Position numbers and translations under genes: made by a program
Shown: piece by piece, positions 1 to 15,400 of the stretch
Layout of the letters: each line of letters begins with the position of its first letter
Numbering within the stretch: the stretch's first letter is position 1
Origin: Siphonodentalium dalli
Taxonomy: Eukaryota > Mollusca > Scaphopoda > Gadilida > Siphonodentaliidae
Direction of reading: 5' to 3'
NCBI GenBank assembly: GCA_032622095.1
Contig: CP136069.1
Span: 166,092,394-166,156,393, forward strand
Length of the DNA: 64,000 bases
The notes under the pieces: model-generated
Databases searched by the model: none
What the model saw: the letters and a program-made list of their open reading frames with translations, nothing else
What the model was told of the DNA's origin: nothing

Positions 1-68
1 ACAGGAGAATGCACTAGCACAGGGTCTTTAATTTTGCACCAGACAAGCTCCCGTCATGAAAGGATTAA
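1..68. repeat. Family-B TTAA MITE, truncated by window edge
   Basis: Right end of a family-B element: hairpin remnant, 'cacagggtctttaat', a dyad with 'agctcccgtcatgaaa', and terminal ggattaa (TTAA at 65-68). Confidence 0.7.
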
Positions 69-85
69 ATGTGGTGTACAATTAC

Positions 86-196
86 AAAGGTCTAAGCAGA
101 ATGAGGTCCCCAGAGGGTGAATTTGCTGATGCTAACCCACTGTGCGAGAGAGCATCACTAAATTCACCCTCTGGGGACACTTTATTTGCAGACTTG
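86..196. repeat. Family-C hairpin MITE, single hairpin
   Basis: Arms gaatgaggtccccagagggt and the complementary accctctggggac flank a central dyad. The right end reads gcagacttga and stops about 35 nt before the exon 35 donor. Confidence 0.75.
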
Positions 197-230
197 ACAG
201 TCATCACAAGGACTTCTACATTATTATTAC

Positions 231-415
231 ATGAGTTTCTTTCTTTCTTCCGGATCGGCACGATTGCATTGGTCTATAAGTCGATTCGTTCGTGCTTTCC
301 ATCTCTCTAGTTCGGTCTGCAGAGCTGTTTTGTCTGTTGATGTGTGTTCCCTCTGATCTTGTAACTCACGCACTTTCACTTGCAGAGGAGTCAAAATTTC
401 CTCAAATTTATTGCA
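231..415 (-). CDS. TPR: TPR exon 35 of window (3'-most seen)
   Basis: 185 nt, residues 1204-1264 plus two bases: CNKFEEILTPLQVKVRELQD ... LERWKARTNRLIDQCNRADP ending EERKKL; vertebrate ...[28 protein letters not shown]. Acceptor gttttcag, donor gtaata, phase 2 out, so at least one further exon lies left of the window. Confidence 0.97.
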
Positions 416-3400
416 CTGAAAACAAGAAATGCAGAATTAAAATAGCTATTAGAAATGGTCTAAGAAACATTTAATAGTGACTCCTGACTAGAGCCTCCTG
501 AAATTTTGTACCAAACCCTGTGCCAATGCATTCTCTAATATATGTGAGTCTCCCATAGGGAGCCTCGCATATATAAGAGAATGCATTGGCCTAATAATAT
601 TTACCTTGACTTTCTAAGCCAGTGCATTCTTTATATATCTGAGGTTCCTTATGGGAGACACACTGACAAATATATAAGAGAATGCACAGGCACAGGATCA
701 TTAATGATGCTCCAGCACAGCTCCTGTCATGAAAGGGTTACTAGTAATAGGGAGATTTAGGCATGGTTCATTTTAAATTCCAAATTGTGTATACATAATT
801 TTGAAGGAGCGATATCAAAACATATAGACAATTTTTTTTCTTCTTCTAATTTGTCATAAATTTCAGTTCATTCTGGTTTCGGACAATCAAATCTTTCTAA
901 GCTGTCGACGATCTTTCTGTAAAATGGCAGGCTCCAAAATATGTAGATATTATTTTGGAAGGAAGGTTTTAAATCGTAAAACGCACCTACAAGGCAGTTT
1001 TCCAAACAGTCCACGTAGATCTGGCATCGAAAAACGTGCCTTGATTTTAAGACCTTTTGTTGAACTTATCTGAATATTCACCAAGTATATTACTCGTCAA
1101 CGAGTATTCAATCATCTAATGGTTATTATTACTATCTGTGATTTACCTTGATTTCTCGAGAGATTACAAATGATATTTCACTAGTGAATTATGTCATTTT
1201 AACTAGCAGGTTATGTATTCATACAAACTATCCAAATTGATAAGTCATGGGTATAATTGCAGTATTATTCAGATTTCTGGTAAATCAGATGTTGATAGTG
1301 GAATATAATAAACAGAATAATCACTTGATTAAACTGGTGATGCGAAATAAATCATTCGAGGCAGGGGCTATTTTGTAATTGCTCTCGATCTTATGTTTGT
1401 ACAACGTCCCAGTCTCTCATGAATTATTTCACATCACCAGTTCAATCAAGAGATTACTCTCTATATCTTCGAATAACTAACATACCTTAGTTTCCAAGTC
1501 ATGGACTTGTTTGAGCAGCTTATCTCGCTCCTCTCGGAGAAGTTTATTGCTATCCTGTAATACGTTCATGTTCTCCACCTTACGTATTAATTCTGCTTGA
1601 TGGGCAGCAGTTTGCAGTGAAACCTATAAGATAAGTTGCAATAAATTACAGATATTACTTATCTATATCCAAATAGGCATAAAACAGCATCATTATAAAC
1701 AAATTACGTGAAGTAACTATTGTCAGTCGAATCATTGCCTATATTAATCACCCAATAAATCGTCCCGAATAAAGTAGTAAATATTTACATGTAATGAGTT
1801 CAAATGTTGTGTTCTCTAAAACTGTACAGTCGATGTGGTTTGAATGCTTGTTTATTGCAGCATTCTTACTGCAGAGATAATATTTGAATACTAACTTGTC
1901 CGTTTTATTCAACAAAATAAGTCCATAACATGCCTTTAACACTTTGATTACTGAAAGGGGAACGCCTTTCTATATTTGCAACCAAACTTTGTTTGTTGGA
2001 GCTAAAAATTATTCATATGGTCCAAGAAAATAGCTCAGCATAGATTTGAAGTACAGTACCCCCCTCCCTAAGTTGGCCAAAGTTGCTGAATATTGTGCGT
2101 CGCCACCTCAACTGCAAGTCTGAATTTAGTGTGCCTCTCATTTGCAGAATGAGGTCCCCAGAGGGTGAATTTAGTGATGCTATCCGGCATAGCGGGCTAG
2201 CATCAACAATTTCACCCTCTGGAGACCTCATTCTGCATGGCCTCATCTGCAATGGGAGACATTGACTTAGACTATAGTTCCCAAATGGTGAATATTGTGA
2301 TGTACACCCATTGGGAACCTTGGTTATGCAATGTGCCGTCTGCCAATTTGGGGATATAGAGAAATTAAACTAAAAACGAAATAGAATCTATGTGAAGGAG
2401 TTTCTATAGAAATTTTATAATAAAGAAACTTTCCAGAGAAGATGAGGCCTAAGCAGAATGAGGTCCACAGAGGATGAATTTAGTTATGCTAGCCCGCTCT
2501 AAGGATAGCATCACCTCATTCTGCAAATGACAGACACCTTATTCTGAGGCCACCTCAACAGAGTTAGTACCCTCTGTCTACAATGATTTACCATTATTTT
2601 TTCTGTACTTTTCCAGAACTCATATTACGTATCTGCAGTATAGCAAGCAGTTAGTTAATTTTAAGTTTAGTTTAGAACAGGCCGCTTTGTTTCCTAATAT
2701 CAATTAGAGCAATCCCTAAACAAGCGAAGTATGCTGTTTTTCTCTCTCCACATGAGAAACTCTTTGCAACAGAACTACGAGGAAACATTTCCTTGAATAG
2801 AACGTCAATCTTCTCATTCAATATTTATGAGTGATAAGCTGAAATAGTGTGCAATGTACATTTTATTTCTGATTTCAAGCATTCTTCTCTAGTTCAGCAT
2901 ACTGTGCATTTCGATTTGTGGTATAATTATTAGTATTCAAATTTATAGCGCTAGCAGTTGGTGCTGTCACTGCTGTTCTAGTAGTAGAACTTGTAGGATT
3001 TGAATTACTTGTAGCAGCAGAATTTGAAGCTGAACTGCCCGAAGTATTTGAATTGGAACGAAAACATTTTTGCAGGAGGTTAGGCCCAAATATGCTCATG
3101 AGAGGCATGTTAATGACAAAAATTAATTTCATTTCATTTTTTTTATATAATTATGATGAAGATTATGTAATTTTATGAGCTTCTATTTGTGTTTATTTTA
3201 TAAAATATATATACCTAAACAAAACAGTGAAGAAAACAGAGTTTTATACAGCTTATGTGAGATACATGCATGTTATATAAAATAATACTAAATAATAATG
3301 CTTTGAACAGCTAAGAAATAGTGGCCTAATTAGAGAGCGCATGCTGTAGCCAGCTGTGGCTCATAAGACATGCGCGGTAGAAAGCTACAGCGGCTATGGA

Positions 3401-6400
3401 AATAAACATATCCTGTTAAAATATAGAGTTTTACCCCTTCTATTGTTTACATTGTCATGTCAGTCATTTTTCACTTCTGCGGTCTCTTGTGAAGTGTCTG
3501 TGTTTATACAGCATTTTCACACATCATGAGACAATCATAGCTTTGTGGGAGTGTGATAATCAATTAAGGCTGTCACCCTGCAATCAGTATCCATTTTACC
3601 AACGGAAATCGGATGTATTTATTGGGGCCACATGCGGGAGAAATGGGTGCTTATTTGTATTTTGTGGTTTTTCGCTATGGCAATCCGGGAGTCTCACGGG
3701 CAATCTGTGAAATTTAACAGCTCCGATGCTGTCCCATGTTCCCAATGTCAAATGTCTTCAAGCAGACACAGCACGTTGCATGATGTTGGCCTGTCGACCA
3801 GAGTTTCCATTCGGCGTCAGTATTTAGCCTCAATATCACAATTACCTCAGACTCATCGACGTCCCTCTCGAGTTCCTTAGCTTCCTGCAATGATTTGGTA
3901 GTTTGATCTAATTTTTGCTGAAGTCGAACAGACTCAGCCTGTAGACACTCTAACTTTGTCTCAGCCATCTCCTTCTCCTTCCGTAGGAATCTAAAAACAA
4001 ATATAGACAAGACTGTAAAAGTATCTAAGTTGTAAATTTTATTGCATATTCTGAAAATGTACATTGGCATGGTCAATTCTCCCTTTGTAGGAACGTCAGA
4101 CACTGTAACCAGACAACAGGCAGAGAAGCAATCCAAGAATTAATTTGAAAGAATGTTCAAATAATAATTTCAACAAATAGGACATCCCCAATTTTTTTTA
4201 ATTGAGAATAAAATTATCAGCTGGTAACAACTTATCCAAGGGGTAAACTTGAGAGATGTTGAATAATATGGTAAACATATTCTTTCTTAGTTTAAAAGGT
4301 ATTTATCCAATGAACTATTAGCATTGTGAGATACAAAAAATTATGTTGTCATGGAACGGATTCCACATCAAGCATTGTGCTTATATTACTCATTTCCGAG
4401 AACACTACATAACACCCATCCCGCGAGAAAGTACAATGTGAAATCTACTTATTAAATAGTCTTGCAAATGACAATCAACCCCGCCAGGAGGCACTCAAGC
4501 AAAGCACGAGGCGTCAACTAAACTTGAAATAGTTTTCTTACTTGATGACAGTGAATAACTGTTCTGATGATTTATCTTCATCCGCAGCTGGGGTGGTCTG
4601 CATTTCTGAAATCTCTGTTGTTTTCTTTTGGGCAGCAACAACTTTTTCTGTTAACTGGATCAAAGAACAACAGGCCTGAATTTAGTGTGTCTGACATTTG
4701 CAAAATGAGGTCCCCAGAGGACGAATTTAGTGATGTTATCCTGCACAGCAGTCTAGCATCACCAAATTCACCCTCTGGGGACCTCATTCTGCTTAGGCCT
4801 CATCTTCTGGGAGGTATCTAAAGTTTCAAATTAACATTGTTTTTAGATAATTTTTCCCCTTCTGTTTAGTTTCTATATCCCCTAATTTAAAAAAAAATTG
4901 CCTGGGAATCAATACATTTTTTTTGGACCTTATAAATGATACAATAATTAAAAGGCAATGCATGGAAGAGATCTACTGTCGGTTAATTGAATATTTCGAA
5001 GATTTTATCTAGAAAATATCTATGTATCCCCATTTCTAAATTGCATAGAGAACACAGGTGTTTTTTATTTAATAGGCTTATGGCTAGGCTTGCCGCGATT
5101 TTGGATTTTCAAAATCGATTAATCGGTGGCTATAATCGACGATTAATCGATTTTTCTACCCATGAAATTAAATCTCAAATAGAGATTTAATTTGTAGTAA
5201 ATAGATGCCAAAAAAGAGACTATTAAGAGGTGCGTCTGGTAAGTGTAAGATGGTAAGTATAACTCCCGCACGTCGGAAATGAAGGGCATTAGTTCTGAGA
5301 ATTTGCTCTCATATAAATTCAAATGCCTCTATTAAACAATAAAAACAAAATAATTACTCGTAGTTTATGAACTTTATGTAAGCACTAAGCAGATTCAGAA
5401 ATCATTTTGATTAAACAAATTGAACGAAAAAAATCGGAAAAATACTCCCCAACTCTCGTCGGGCCACGTGCTTCGTGAGACTGTTCGCGAATTTGGGATC
5501 GTGCATTAATTGAATTTGAAGTTCGGGATCGTGCCTTAATTCAAAGTCGGGAATCTCTCAAAAGCGGAATAGCACGTGACCGCTGAACATCTGCTATCAC
5601 GCATGCCGCGGAGTATACACATGCGTCGGCACATTAAAAGAAAAACCGCCGTGACGTGAAACCAAGACGGAACTAGATTACTCTGTCGGCCTGACCTCAG
5701 AAGACGCCGCAACTGAAAGTTACATTGTCACAAATGTTTGCGTGGGTGGGTTTCTGGGTTAGATTAGTGCTGTAAATACGGTGCAAAATATTGCCTCTTA
5801 AGTTGAGATAAGTTCTTTGCAAATACGCTGTATGCCAGCGTTCTTGTGTTGTTGTATAATATGCATTGTTATTTGAACTAAAAAAGTCGATTTTCAAAAT
5901 GAAAATCGATTAATCGGCACCACTGACGATTGTTCGATTATTCCCAAAATCGCGGCAAGCCTACTTATGGCCAAACAAAATTAATGTTTTGTTTCACGGG
6001 CAATTTTTGTTTCAAATCAGTGCATGCGGGCGGGTTTATTTTTATTTCACCGATAGCATACCATCTAATGCCTACATTGCGGCATGTAGCAAACATTGTA
6101 TTGTCCGTAAAAAAAATTATTTTACGATATTTCCAAGGAAACTTCCATGTGCATGGAGCCCAAACATTGTCTCAAAGTTCTATTTTGTTCTTTAATTTGC
6201 ATTGGTAAAAGCATGAATAGCATATTATATAGTCTATTAATTTGTATCCATTGGTACAGGACATTGGTTCATGCATTTGGATCTATACACTGTTTAAATT
6301 ATCATGTACTGTAGCACATGATCACATACAAATAGGTCCGTATCCAGGATGTTTTCACTTTACAAATCACTTAACGGAGCAAGCTATTTACTTTAAATAA

Positions 6401-9400
6401 ATTTAGATTTTTGGCAGCCAATAAACATAATTTATGGTCTAACCTTGACTAAAATGCAGTTGCATCAAATAAGCAAACATAGATGGAAAACAATGCTCAA
6501 AATTACAATGAAACAAGATACTCCAATTAGGTATTGTGTTTGCATATTATCATTGTATGCTTATAACGCGAGTTTTTATATTTAAAAATTGTTTTTGCAA
6601 TGTCAATAAAAACATTCAATGCAGGGGTTGAAATCCAATGGGCGGGGCCATTGAAACAATTTTTTTTTTTTATTTTGCATATAAGAGTTGAGAGACAATA
6701 AATAATGTACCTGCTCCATCTGTTGGTGTAGTGTGCTATTCTGTTCAGCTAATTCTTTATTTTTTGCATCAACTTTCTGACATTCCTCCTTCAACAGTTT
6801 TTCTTGTTTCTCAAATCCCTCCTACAAAACATGTAGCAGCACTGTTTGTTTACGCAAATATAATCAAATTTTATATAAGAATCAGTATAAACTACATATC
6901 GTTGATGCGAAATGTAAATGGCTAGTTTTATAATATAATATGGAATACATAAAATAATTAGGAAACATCAAAACATACCTACGGTGAAGAATTTCAAATA
7001 ATACATAAAATCATGATGTTACTAACCTGACGATTTGCCTTAAAGTGTGAACTTATTCTGCCCTAACACAATGAGGCATCTATTTGAATTTAAATAATCA
7101 TCTCAGTTTGGTGCAGCACAACTGATATCTGACAACACGACTAATGAGTTCAGGTCTGCATATAGTGTGTCTCCCATTTGCAGAGTGAGGTACCAAGAGG
7201 GTGTATTTAGTGATGCTATCCCGCACAGCACAAATGACAGACACAATATCTGCTGACATGAATGTGTCCAAAACCAGGTCTGAAAATATGGTGCTGGTCA
7301 TTTGCAGAATGAGGTCCCCAGAGGGTGAATATAGCACAGAGGGCTAGCGTTCCCAAAATCATCCTCTGGGGACCTCATTCGGAATGGCCTCATCTGCTAT
7401 GGGAGACCTAAATTCAGATTTTGACTTCCCAGATGGTGATGAGCACCTATTGGGTACCTCGATTATGCTTTGTGTAGTCTGCCAATTTGGGGATATTGAG
7501 AAACTAATCAAAAAAATAAAAAGAAACTTTCTGAAGAAAATAAAAAAACTTGATAGTTTGATTTGATAGTAAAGATAATTTCCAGAGAAGATGAGGCCTA
7601 ACCAGAATGAGGTCCCCAGAAGGTGATATTTAGTAATGCTAGCCCGCTGTGTGGGGTAGCTTCACTAAATTCACCATCTGGGGACCTCATTCTGCAAATG
7701 TCCATATTTTCAAGCATGTTAAAAACAAATTTGTTCGCCACAATCATGTGTATCGATGATCAATATTAATTTGAATCAAATTTTCATATTTATATTGCAT
7801 TTGAATAGAATATATATGAATTATATGCACTGGGTATACTATACCTTAGAATCTTGAAGCTGTGCTTCTGCCGACTTAGCTGCATCTTGAACAGCACTGT
7901 ACTGCTGCTGGTAACTCTCAGCCTGAAATCAACAATCAAGTTATCTTCAATGGTGAATATTGACGACCTAAAACCTCAGTGAATAGTGACTTCCTGGGGT
8001 TGACAATTCCTCATATCCACAATCGGAACAATATGATAACTATTTCATTATGAAACCCCATTTTTTAAGCTTGGAAAAAAGCATTCTATTTTTTAGCATA
8101 AAGAGGTCCTCAGAATGTTAACCCGTCTGGTATTTAATAAATATATCTTCAAAATTTATTGTTGTGAACACTAGCTGTGACCTCAAGGCATTATAATTAA
8201 AAGGTAGTAATCACCAGCTACAATATGCCCTAAATAATCAACTCCTTAACCACAGCAAAATTATGGGTAACTTTTCAGCATTTAGTCAGAAATATGGCTT
8301 CTTGCCATTCATCGGAAAGCTCTCAGTGAGAGCTTTCCGATGAATGGCAACAAGCTATATTTCCGACTAAATCCTGAAAAGTTACCCATAATTCTGCTGT
8401 GATTAAGGAGTCGATTATTTAGGGCATTACTGTATTTAAAGAGTGTGTAATCATTGACAAGACCATCATGATCATTGGTTGTTTGCATGAAATTTGACAC
8501 TGGTAGATAGTTTGAATCTATCATATATACAATATATAAATTACCTCTTTCTTTAATTTATTAAGAACTTCTAAATCGGCACCATGGAGTACAACTTGTC
8601 GTTCATACTTCTCTTGAGCCTGCAATGTGGAAACAAAAGTTCACCAGCCTTCATAAAACTACTTAATCTGGCAAGTTAGGCCAAAATTTCCATAACAAAA
8701 ATACCTATCCTAAAGACATTTTAACAAATATCATTTTACAATTTGCCTGACAGAACAGAACTACAGGCCCCTAGGTGGAATAATACCAAATATATCAATA
8801 TATACTGTATGAGAGTCTCCAAGTCTGTATTTTTAAAAATACACCAACGACCACAGTCTGAAAAATATCCAGACTGATTATGAATATACAACGTTTGAAA
8901 AGTTAAGATGCAAGATAAGGCGTAGTTTATTCGATAACTTCATGCAACTGCAGTCAAACACTGCAGGTGTGGCTTGTGCAAGTTATTTCAATGGCATGAT
9001 TCCTCCCGTTGGAACAAATTTTAACCATGAGAGTTCCTGGACCGTAAGTTGATTGACATGAAACATGGTCTAATTTTAACAAGACTGCAAGGACCATATC
9101 TCTCATAAATTCGCAAAATTGGTTATCTCAGCCAATGTGTCTTATTGACATTAAAACCCCTATCTTTTGACATATAACTCAACAAAATCACAGGAAGCTA
9201 ACTCGAAAACTATTAAAACATGCAAAATCTATCTTATCGCCATCAAATTACCTTTCGTTCGATATATAACTTTATATAATTGTAAGAATTGGAATGATAT
9301 CCTTGTATAATCACAACTTACAGGACACCCGTGCTTATGACCAAGCTTGAATTTAGTGTGTCCGACATTTATAGAATGAGGTCCCCAGAGGGTCAATTTA

Positions 9401-12400
9401 GTGAGTATTATAGATGGTGTGTTTTGGTCAAAATCGGACTTGTGAGCCTTGTATCTGGGATAATATATTGGTATCCCCCCAGGGGGCTGTGATCAATATT
9501 GTCACCTGATAGGACGGTCATCATCAATCTAACAGTTAAATAATTGTTTATAATAGTATTGAGCTAATTAATTAGAAATATTTTCATTTTAGTGGTTCTA
9601 CTATTTTTTTTAACAATAATCATTCAAAATTGTTGTTGGCACAAGTTTTCCAGTTAACTATTGGTGGACTTTTGTACTCCATACCTCTGAGGCTACCGTT
9701 ACTTGTGCTGTGCAATCTACTCTGGCTTTAATCTCATTCTCCACAGCCGCTTCTCTTCTCTCCACAGCCTCGTCGACTACAGCTTTCACAGAATCCAGTT
9801 CAGATCGCAAATCTGCATTCTAGCAATAAAGAATAAAGAATAAGTGATACCATAAGTCAATGCAGCAATTAAAAAACAACATTATTTAAGATACATATAC
9901 AGAGATGTTATAACAATAATTCCAAATTTTGTAACATCTCATATTTTTAATTGATTCTTCGAGTCCAACTACTACAAATTATCAGGCAGGCATGAAACAA
10001 AACAATTTTATTTTATGGCATTACCACCACTTTCCAGTAAATAATGAATATATCATAATAAATTAAGCTAAAAAATAAATCTTACCATTTTTTCACCATC
10101 CTGTTTTAGTTGAATATTTTCTTTTACCAATTCAAATCGCCCAGTTTCCAGTTCCAAGTTTTCTTTCCTTAGAGATTCACATTCTAAAATAAGATAACAA
10201 TGAATAATTTGTTTTTTAAATTTCAACATATATATCCGATCCAGAGTGGTGCCTACCAAATATCATCTTGTTGCATATCTCCCGGAAAATTAAACCAACA
10301 GGGAATGATAAACGAATATATTTTATTTGGTAGCTAATGCTGACCACTACAAACCTGCAAATATTCTGTCATTTGCAGAATGAGGTCCCCAGAGAGTCAA
10401 TTTAGTAATGCTATCCTGCACAGCTGGCTAGCATCACCAAATTCACCCTCTGATGACCTCTTTCTGCTAAGGCTCATCTTCTGGGAAGTATCTATAGTCT
10501 CAAATTAACATTGTTTTTTTAGTTACCTTTTCCCTTCTGGGAAGTTTCTATATCCGCTAATTTGCAAAAGATAGAATTCATAATCGAGGTGACTAACGGG
10601 TGAACATCACCAACTGCAACTGGAGAACTTCAGTCTGAATTCGTTAACGCGCACTAAATGTACCCTTAGGGGACCTCATTCTGCAAATGACAGACACGCT
10701 ATTTGCAGGCTTGGACCACTATTGAACTATTTGCCAGAAAAATGATTCTCTTCAGGATTATACACATCAACAATTATTGTCTTTTTTTGAAAGGTATCGA
10801 AGTAGGAATCCCTAATAGCCACGTGGTTGATTCTGCTTGGTTACTTCTCGATTGCATTGTCAAATAACACAATGTTTTGTTGACCAAGTGCAGATGTTAG
10901 TCGCTGAAGGTTGATCGGCAATATCACATAGAATAAAAATGCTCTCATGAATGTAGTGAAGTCAGACATAGAAAACAAATAGCAGTTTCCTCTACCCCCA
11001 ATGGTGACAGTACGAAATATGTCAGTATATATATTTTACCCTCAGATTTAAGTTGACACTATCAATATTATCCAGTGTCAAATGACAACATCCTTACTGC
11101 CCTTAACACTTTGTTGAAAGATAAAACACAAGTTGAATTTATCTACTCATAATACAATATATTTACTGATACTAGATGTTCGCAGTTGGTTGAACTCAGA
11201 TGTTCCGCCAGTGGCTATTATGCAATTTATCATCTGCAAATTAGGGGATATTGAAACTGAACAGAAGGGAAAAAATAACTAAAAACGTGGTTAATTTGAG
11301 ACTATAGATACTTCCCAGAAATTGAGGGCTAAGCAGAATGAGATTCCCAGAGGGTAAATTTGGTGACACTAGCCCGCTGTGCGGGATAGCGTCACTAAAT
11401 TCACCCTCTGGGAACCTCATTCTGCAAAAAACAGGCACACTATTTCAAGGCTCGTCAGTAAGGCAACACAAAGTCGATTTCCAGTTTCTCAGGCCTGCGT
11501 GCATGGTCCCGAAACCCCAAGTGTGCAATCTTTTTACTTGCGTTTTATATGTCTGAACAAATTATAAACAACACAAAATAATTGCAGTTTGTATTAAATA
11601 AATATTACGCCGAAATGAGATCGAACATACCTGTCTCATGATTAAAATTTCTGATTTATACATAACAGTCGTGATGAATGGCATCTGCAAACTCAGTATG
11701 CGACAATGATACTTTATTTGGTGATTTATTACAAACTAAATCATATGAAAGCTATCAAATAACTTTAAATGACATTTATTTAGGTGATCCTGCTCGCATG
11801 TTTTTCAAAATACTTTGGCCTGAGAAAAGGGGCATTTTTTCATGTCAAAATGCTCAACTGGCTTTCCTTATGTCTTCCTAAATAAATATGTAACTCACCG
11901 CTGGTAAATGTGGCCAGCTTACTCTCTAAAGTGAACTGTAGTTCTTTGCTTGCCTGTGAAAGATTGTACAGAAAAATATATACACAATGATATTTAATAA
12001 GAATATCCTTGATAAAACTACGACAAATTTAATTATCTATTTTAGTTATTAATGAAACCCACAAACCATTTGGTCAAAAAAAGATTATGTTTGTTAAAGT
12101 TATCGTGCTTATGTAGCGAAATAGACACCTGCTAAACAATCCAGGAGGCATAACTCCTGAATTTTTGTTTGCGCATGACTGGTTTTCAAACTCATCCAAA
12201 GAATACATGTAGAAGCCACGATTAAAATTTGGTTAAAATCAGATTACGTTTGTTAAAGCTATCGGGGCATTCATCGTGACAAGGATGGAGTGACATACAG
12301 AAGCCCACCGTCATTCATCAGATCATAGGTCAAATTTGTTACACAACTTGTCCAAAAATTGACTGTTGTCATTCACATAGAATCAATAATTCAATTATCA

Positions 12401-15400
12401 TATATGATTAACAGAAACAGCTATATGCCCAGGTAACTATAAATACGGATGATTTTATTTTTTCAGTTTTGTGTTATGAACTTCAATTAAGTCTCTAGAA
12501 AGAGAAAGACAATACAGTCTTACAATTAGATTGAACCAGGCCACAAAATATGGTGCTGGACATTTGCAGAAAGAGGCCCCCAGAGGGTGAATTTAGTGGC
12601 TACCCCACAGAGGGCTAGCATCACTAATTCTACTTATGCCTCATCTTCTGTGAAAAGTAACCGTATTACCAATTTAACAAGTTTTTTTTTAGTTTCTTCT
12701 TTAGAAAATTTCTTTTTTAGTTTAGTTTCTCTATATCCTCAAATAGGCACACAACAAAATGTATAAATGACGTGCCCAATGGGTGCAGTTCTTAGTACTT
12801 AGATCTTCACCATCTGGGAGCTAAATTCGTGCCTAGATGAGGAAATGCATGATGAGGTCCCCAGAGAATGAATTTAGTGATGCTAGCCTGCTGGGTGGGG
12901 TAGTGTGACTAAAAATCACCCTCTGGGGACCTGATTCTGTAAATGAGCAGCACCATATATTGAGGCCTGAATTGAACGGAATATTGTAAATTTTGCATAC
13001 TCGATTTTGTTCCTCAAGACTCTTCTCTACGCTATCTGATATAGATTTGTACTGCTCTGCATGCTTCTTGGCTGTATCCAATTGTCCTTGCAGATCTGTA
13101 ATGAGGCAGGAAACAAACATGTAATTACAACATGTTAACCCTTTCATGAAGGGAGCTGCTCTTGTGCAGCATTAAAGATCATGTGCCAATGCATTCTCTT
13201 GTATATTCAGGTCTCCCATTAGGGAGTATCGCACATATAAGAGAATGCACTGGCTTACAAGGTCAAGGTAAATATTGTTAGGCCAACGTATTTTCTTATA
13301 TATGGGAAACTCACATATATAAAGAATGCATTGGCACAGGGTTATCGCAAAATTTCAGGAAGCGCCAATCAGTCAGTCAAGGGTTAACCCTTTACTCAAC
13401 AAAACGGCCAAATAAAGCTTCAACAGCCTAAAATATCTTCGGTCTGTCTCAATAACACCATACAAATATGGATATCATTGGAACCGGTTCATTGACCACA
13501 TTGTGATGGTTACAGTTATGCCCTGTGCCAATGCATTCTCTTATATATGCGAGTCGACCATAGGTCGCCTCGCATATATAAGAGAATGCATTGGCATAAA
13601 AAAAATCTTTTTTTAACACTTTTTACCATTTTTTTCTTACATTCTTTAACAATTTTACAATTTTTTCTTACATTTTTTAACAATTTTTATAATATTTTTC
13701 TACATTCTTTGACAATTTTATCATTTTTATTATGTGTTTAGCCAATGCATTCTCTTATATATGCGAGGCGACCTATGGTCGACTCACATATATAAGAGAA
13801 TGCATTGGCACAGGGCCGTTCTGTTGGGTAAAGGGTTAAACATTGATATGCACATTTATTTCTCTATAGATATGCTAAGCTAATTAGAAGTTTAATATCC
13901 CAGCCCTATAATTCAGATTATTTGGCATCGGCAATCTGCTATGGCAACCCTTTGCTATGGCCCAGTTTCCTTCAGCAAATGGCTTCGGCATTGCTGATTG
14001 CCGTAGCAATTATAAGGCTGATACCCGCACACAATATGTGAACTTGGGCTACAAAAGCGGTGTATTAACCCTTCTTTGATAAATGGATTCTCCTATCAGT
14101 TATAATATTATACATTGGAATGGTCTATTATTCATCTTGAGGGGTGTTGAGAAAATATAAGAAGACAACGAACAGATAATACAATAAGGCCAACAAAAAA
14201 AAAGTTTTGGTTCTTAGACTCAGGCCCCGCCGCATTGAATAAAAAGGGCCGCATTAGGCCTTTTTATTGCAATGCCTGATGTTATGACAAAAAAACTTAC
14301 GAAAAAATAAATTTGAAAAAAAAAATATATATATATATTTTTTTTTTTTATCAACATGTCCATAGCAGATATGTGTTGAATATTAGTTTGCATTGAGCTC
14401 TAATATGTAATGTTTTAAAAAGTGACTTGCAGGCTTACAACATGAAGTAGATGACAACAATTAAGACGAGAGGCCGATCACGATCGTCAGATGTTTAACC
14501 CATACCTTGGCGATAGCGACTAGTCATAACTGATAACTTGTCAAAGATATGATCACAGGAATTAATCCATATATCAGTACCCAACTTGAAATCAAAAGCT
14601 CAAATAATTTGTCTTAAGGAAGGGTTAAAGTATTTGGGGTGGGGAGGAGTAGTTTTAAATCTCATAACTCTGTCCCTATTCACCCAAGGACCTCTCACTG
14701 TAAGATCCAATGGTTTAGTAATTTCGGAGGACATGTTTAGGAGTTTAAGTTAACTCATTGGAAGCAAAAGTGATAAACACTTTTGACATGCCAGATATTC
14801 AAAATGTATTCACTTCTAAAGAGAAATTATAATTTGTTGACAAGCCAGACTGATTAGAATGACATACATGAGGGGATTCCATCTCATATTTAAATGGTGC
14901 TTTAATTACGCCCCCCCCCCCCCCCTTCCCCCATTCTCCCCAGTTATTTGTTTATCAAACAAGGACAGATATAAGATCAGATCTGACCTGTGTATTAAAT
15001 CAGATTAAGTGTTTCATAACAGGGGTGTATGCATGGTTTTCAAAAATATATGTAGTTTATACAATTCAAAAGTATTATCTATATAATGTTATACAGACAT
15101 AATATGATGAGGATGCTTGACCCTATGACCACTAAATCGTTCATATAAAAGAAAGTAAGTTAGCCCTCAATTTAATGGTTTCACACATTACAATGTTTTA
15201 CAAGTAGCTTGGACACTAAAAGCCACAACCTTCAATGTTAATCTTCTAAGTGCTCTGTGGCCCCTAAAATTCAATCAACCATGAAAATATGAACAAATGG
15301 GAAAATAAGGTTCCTGGAAACACTAACATCTACCATATTGATTTTCAAAACAAGTCATTACAATAGTCATGTATATTTATCTGCCTGATTCCCATTGCAT

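Noticed and set aside
2875-3132. 85-codon Ser/Thr/Asn-rich minus-strand frame
   Set aside because: Low complexity, no splice-site or homology support, and TPR exons 33 and 34 join in frame without it.
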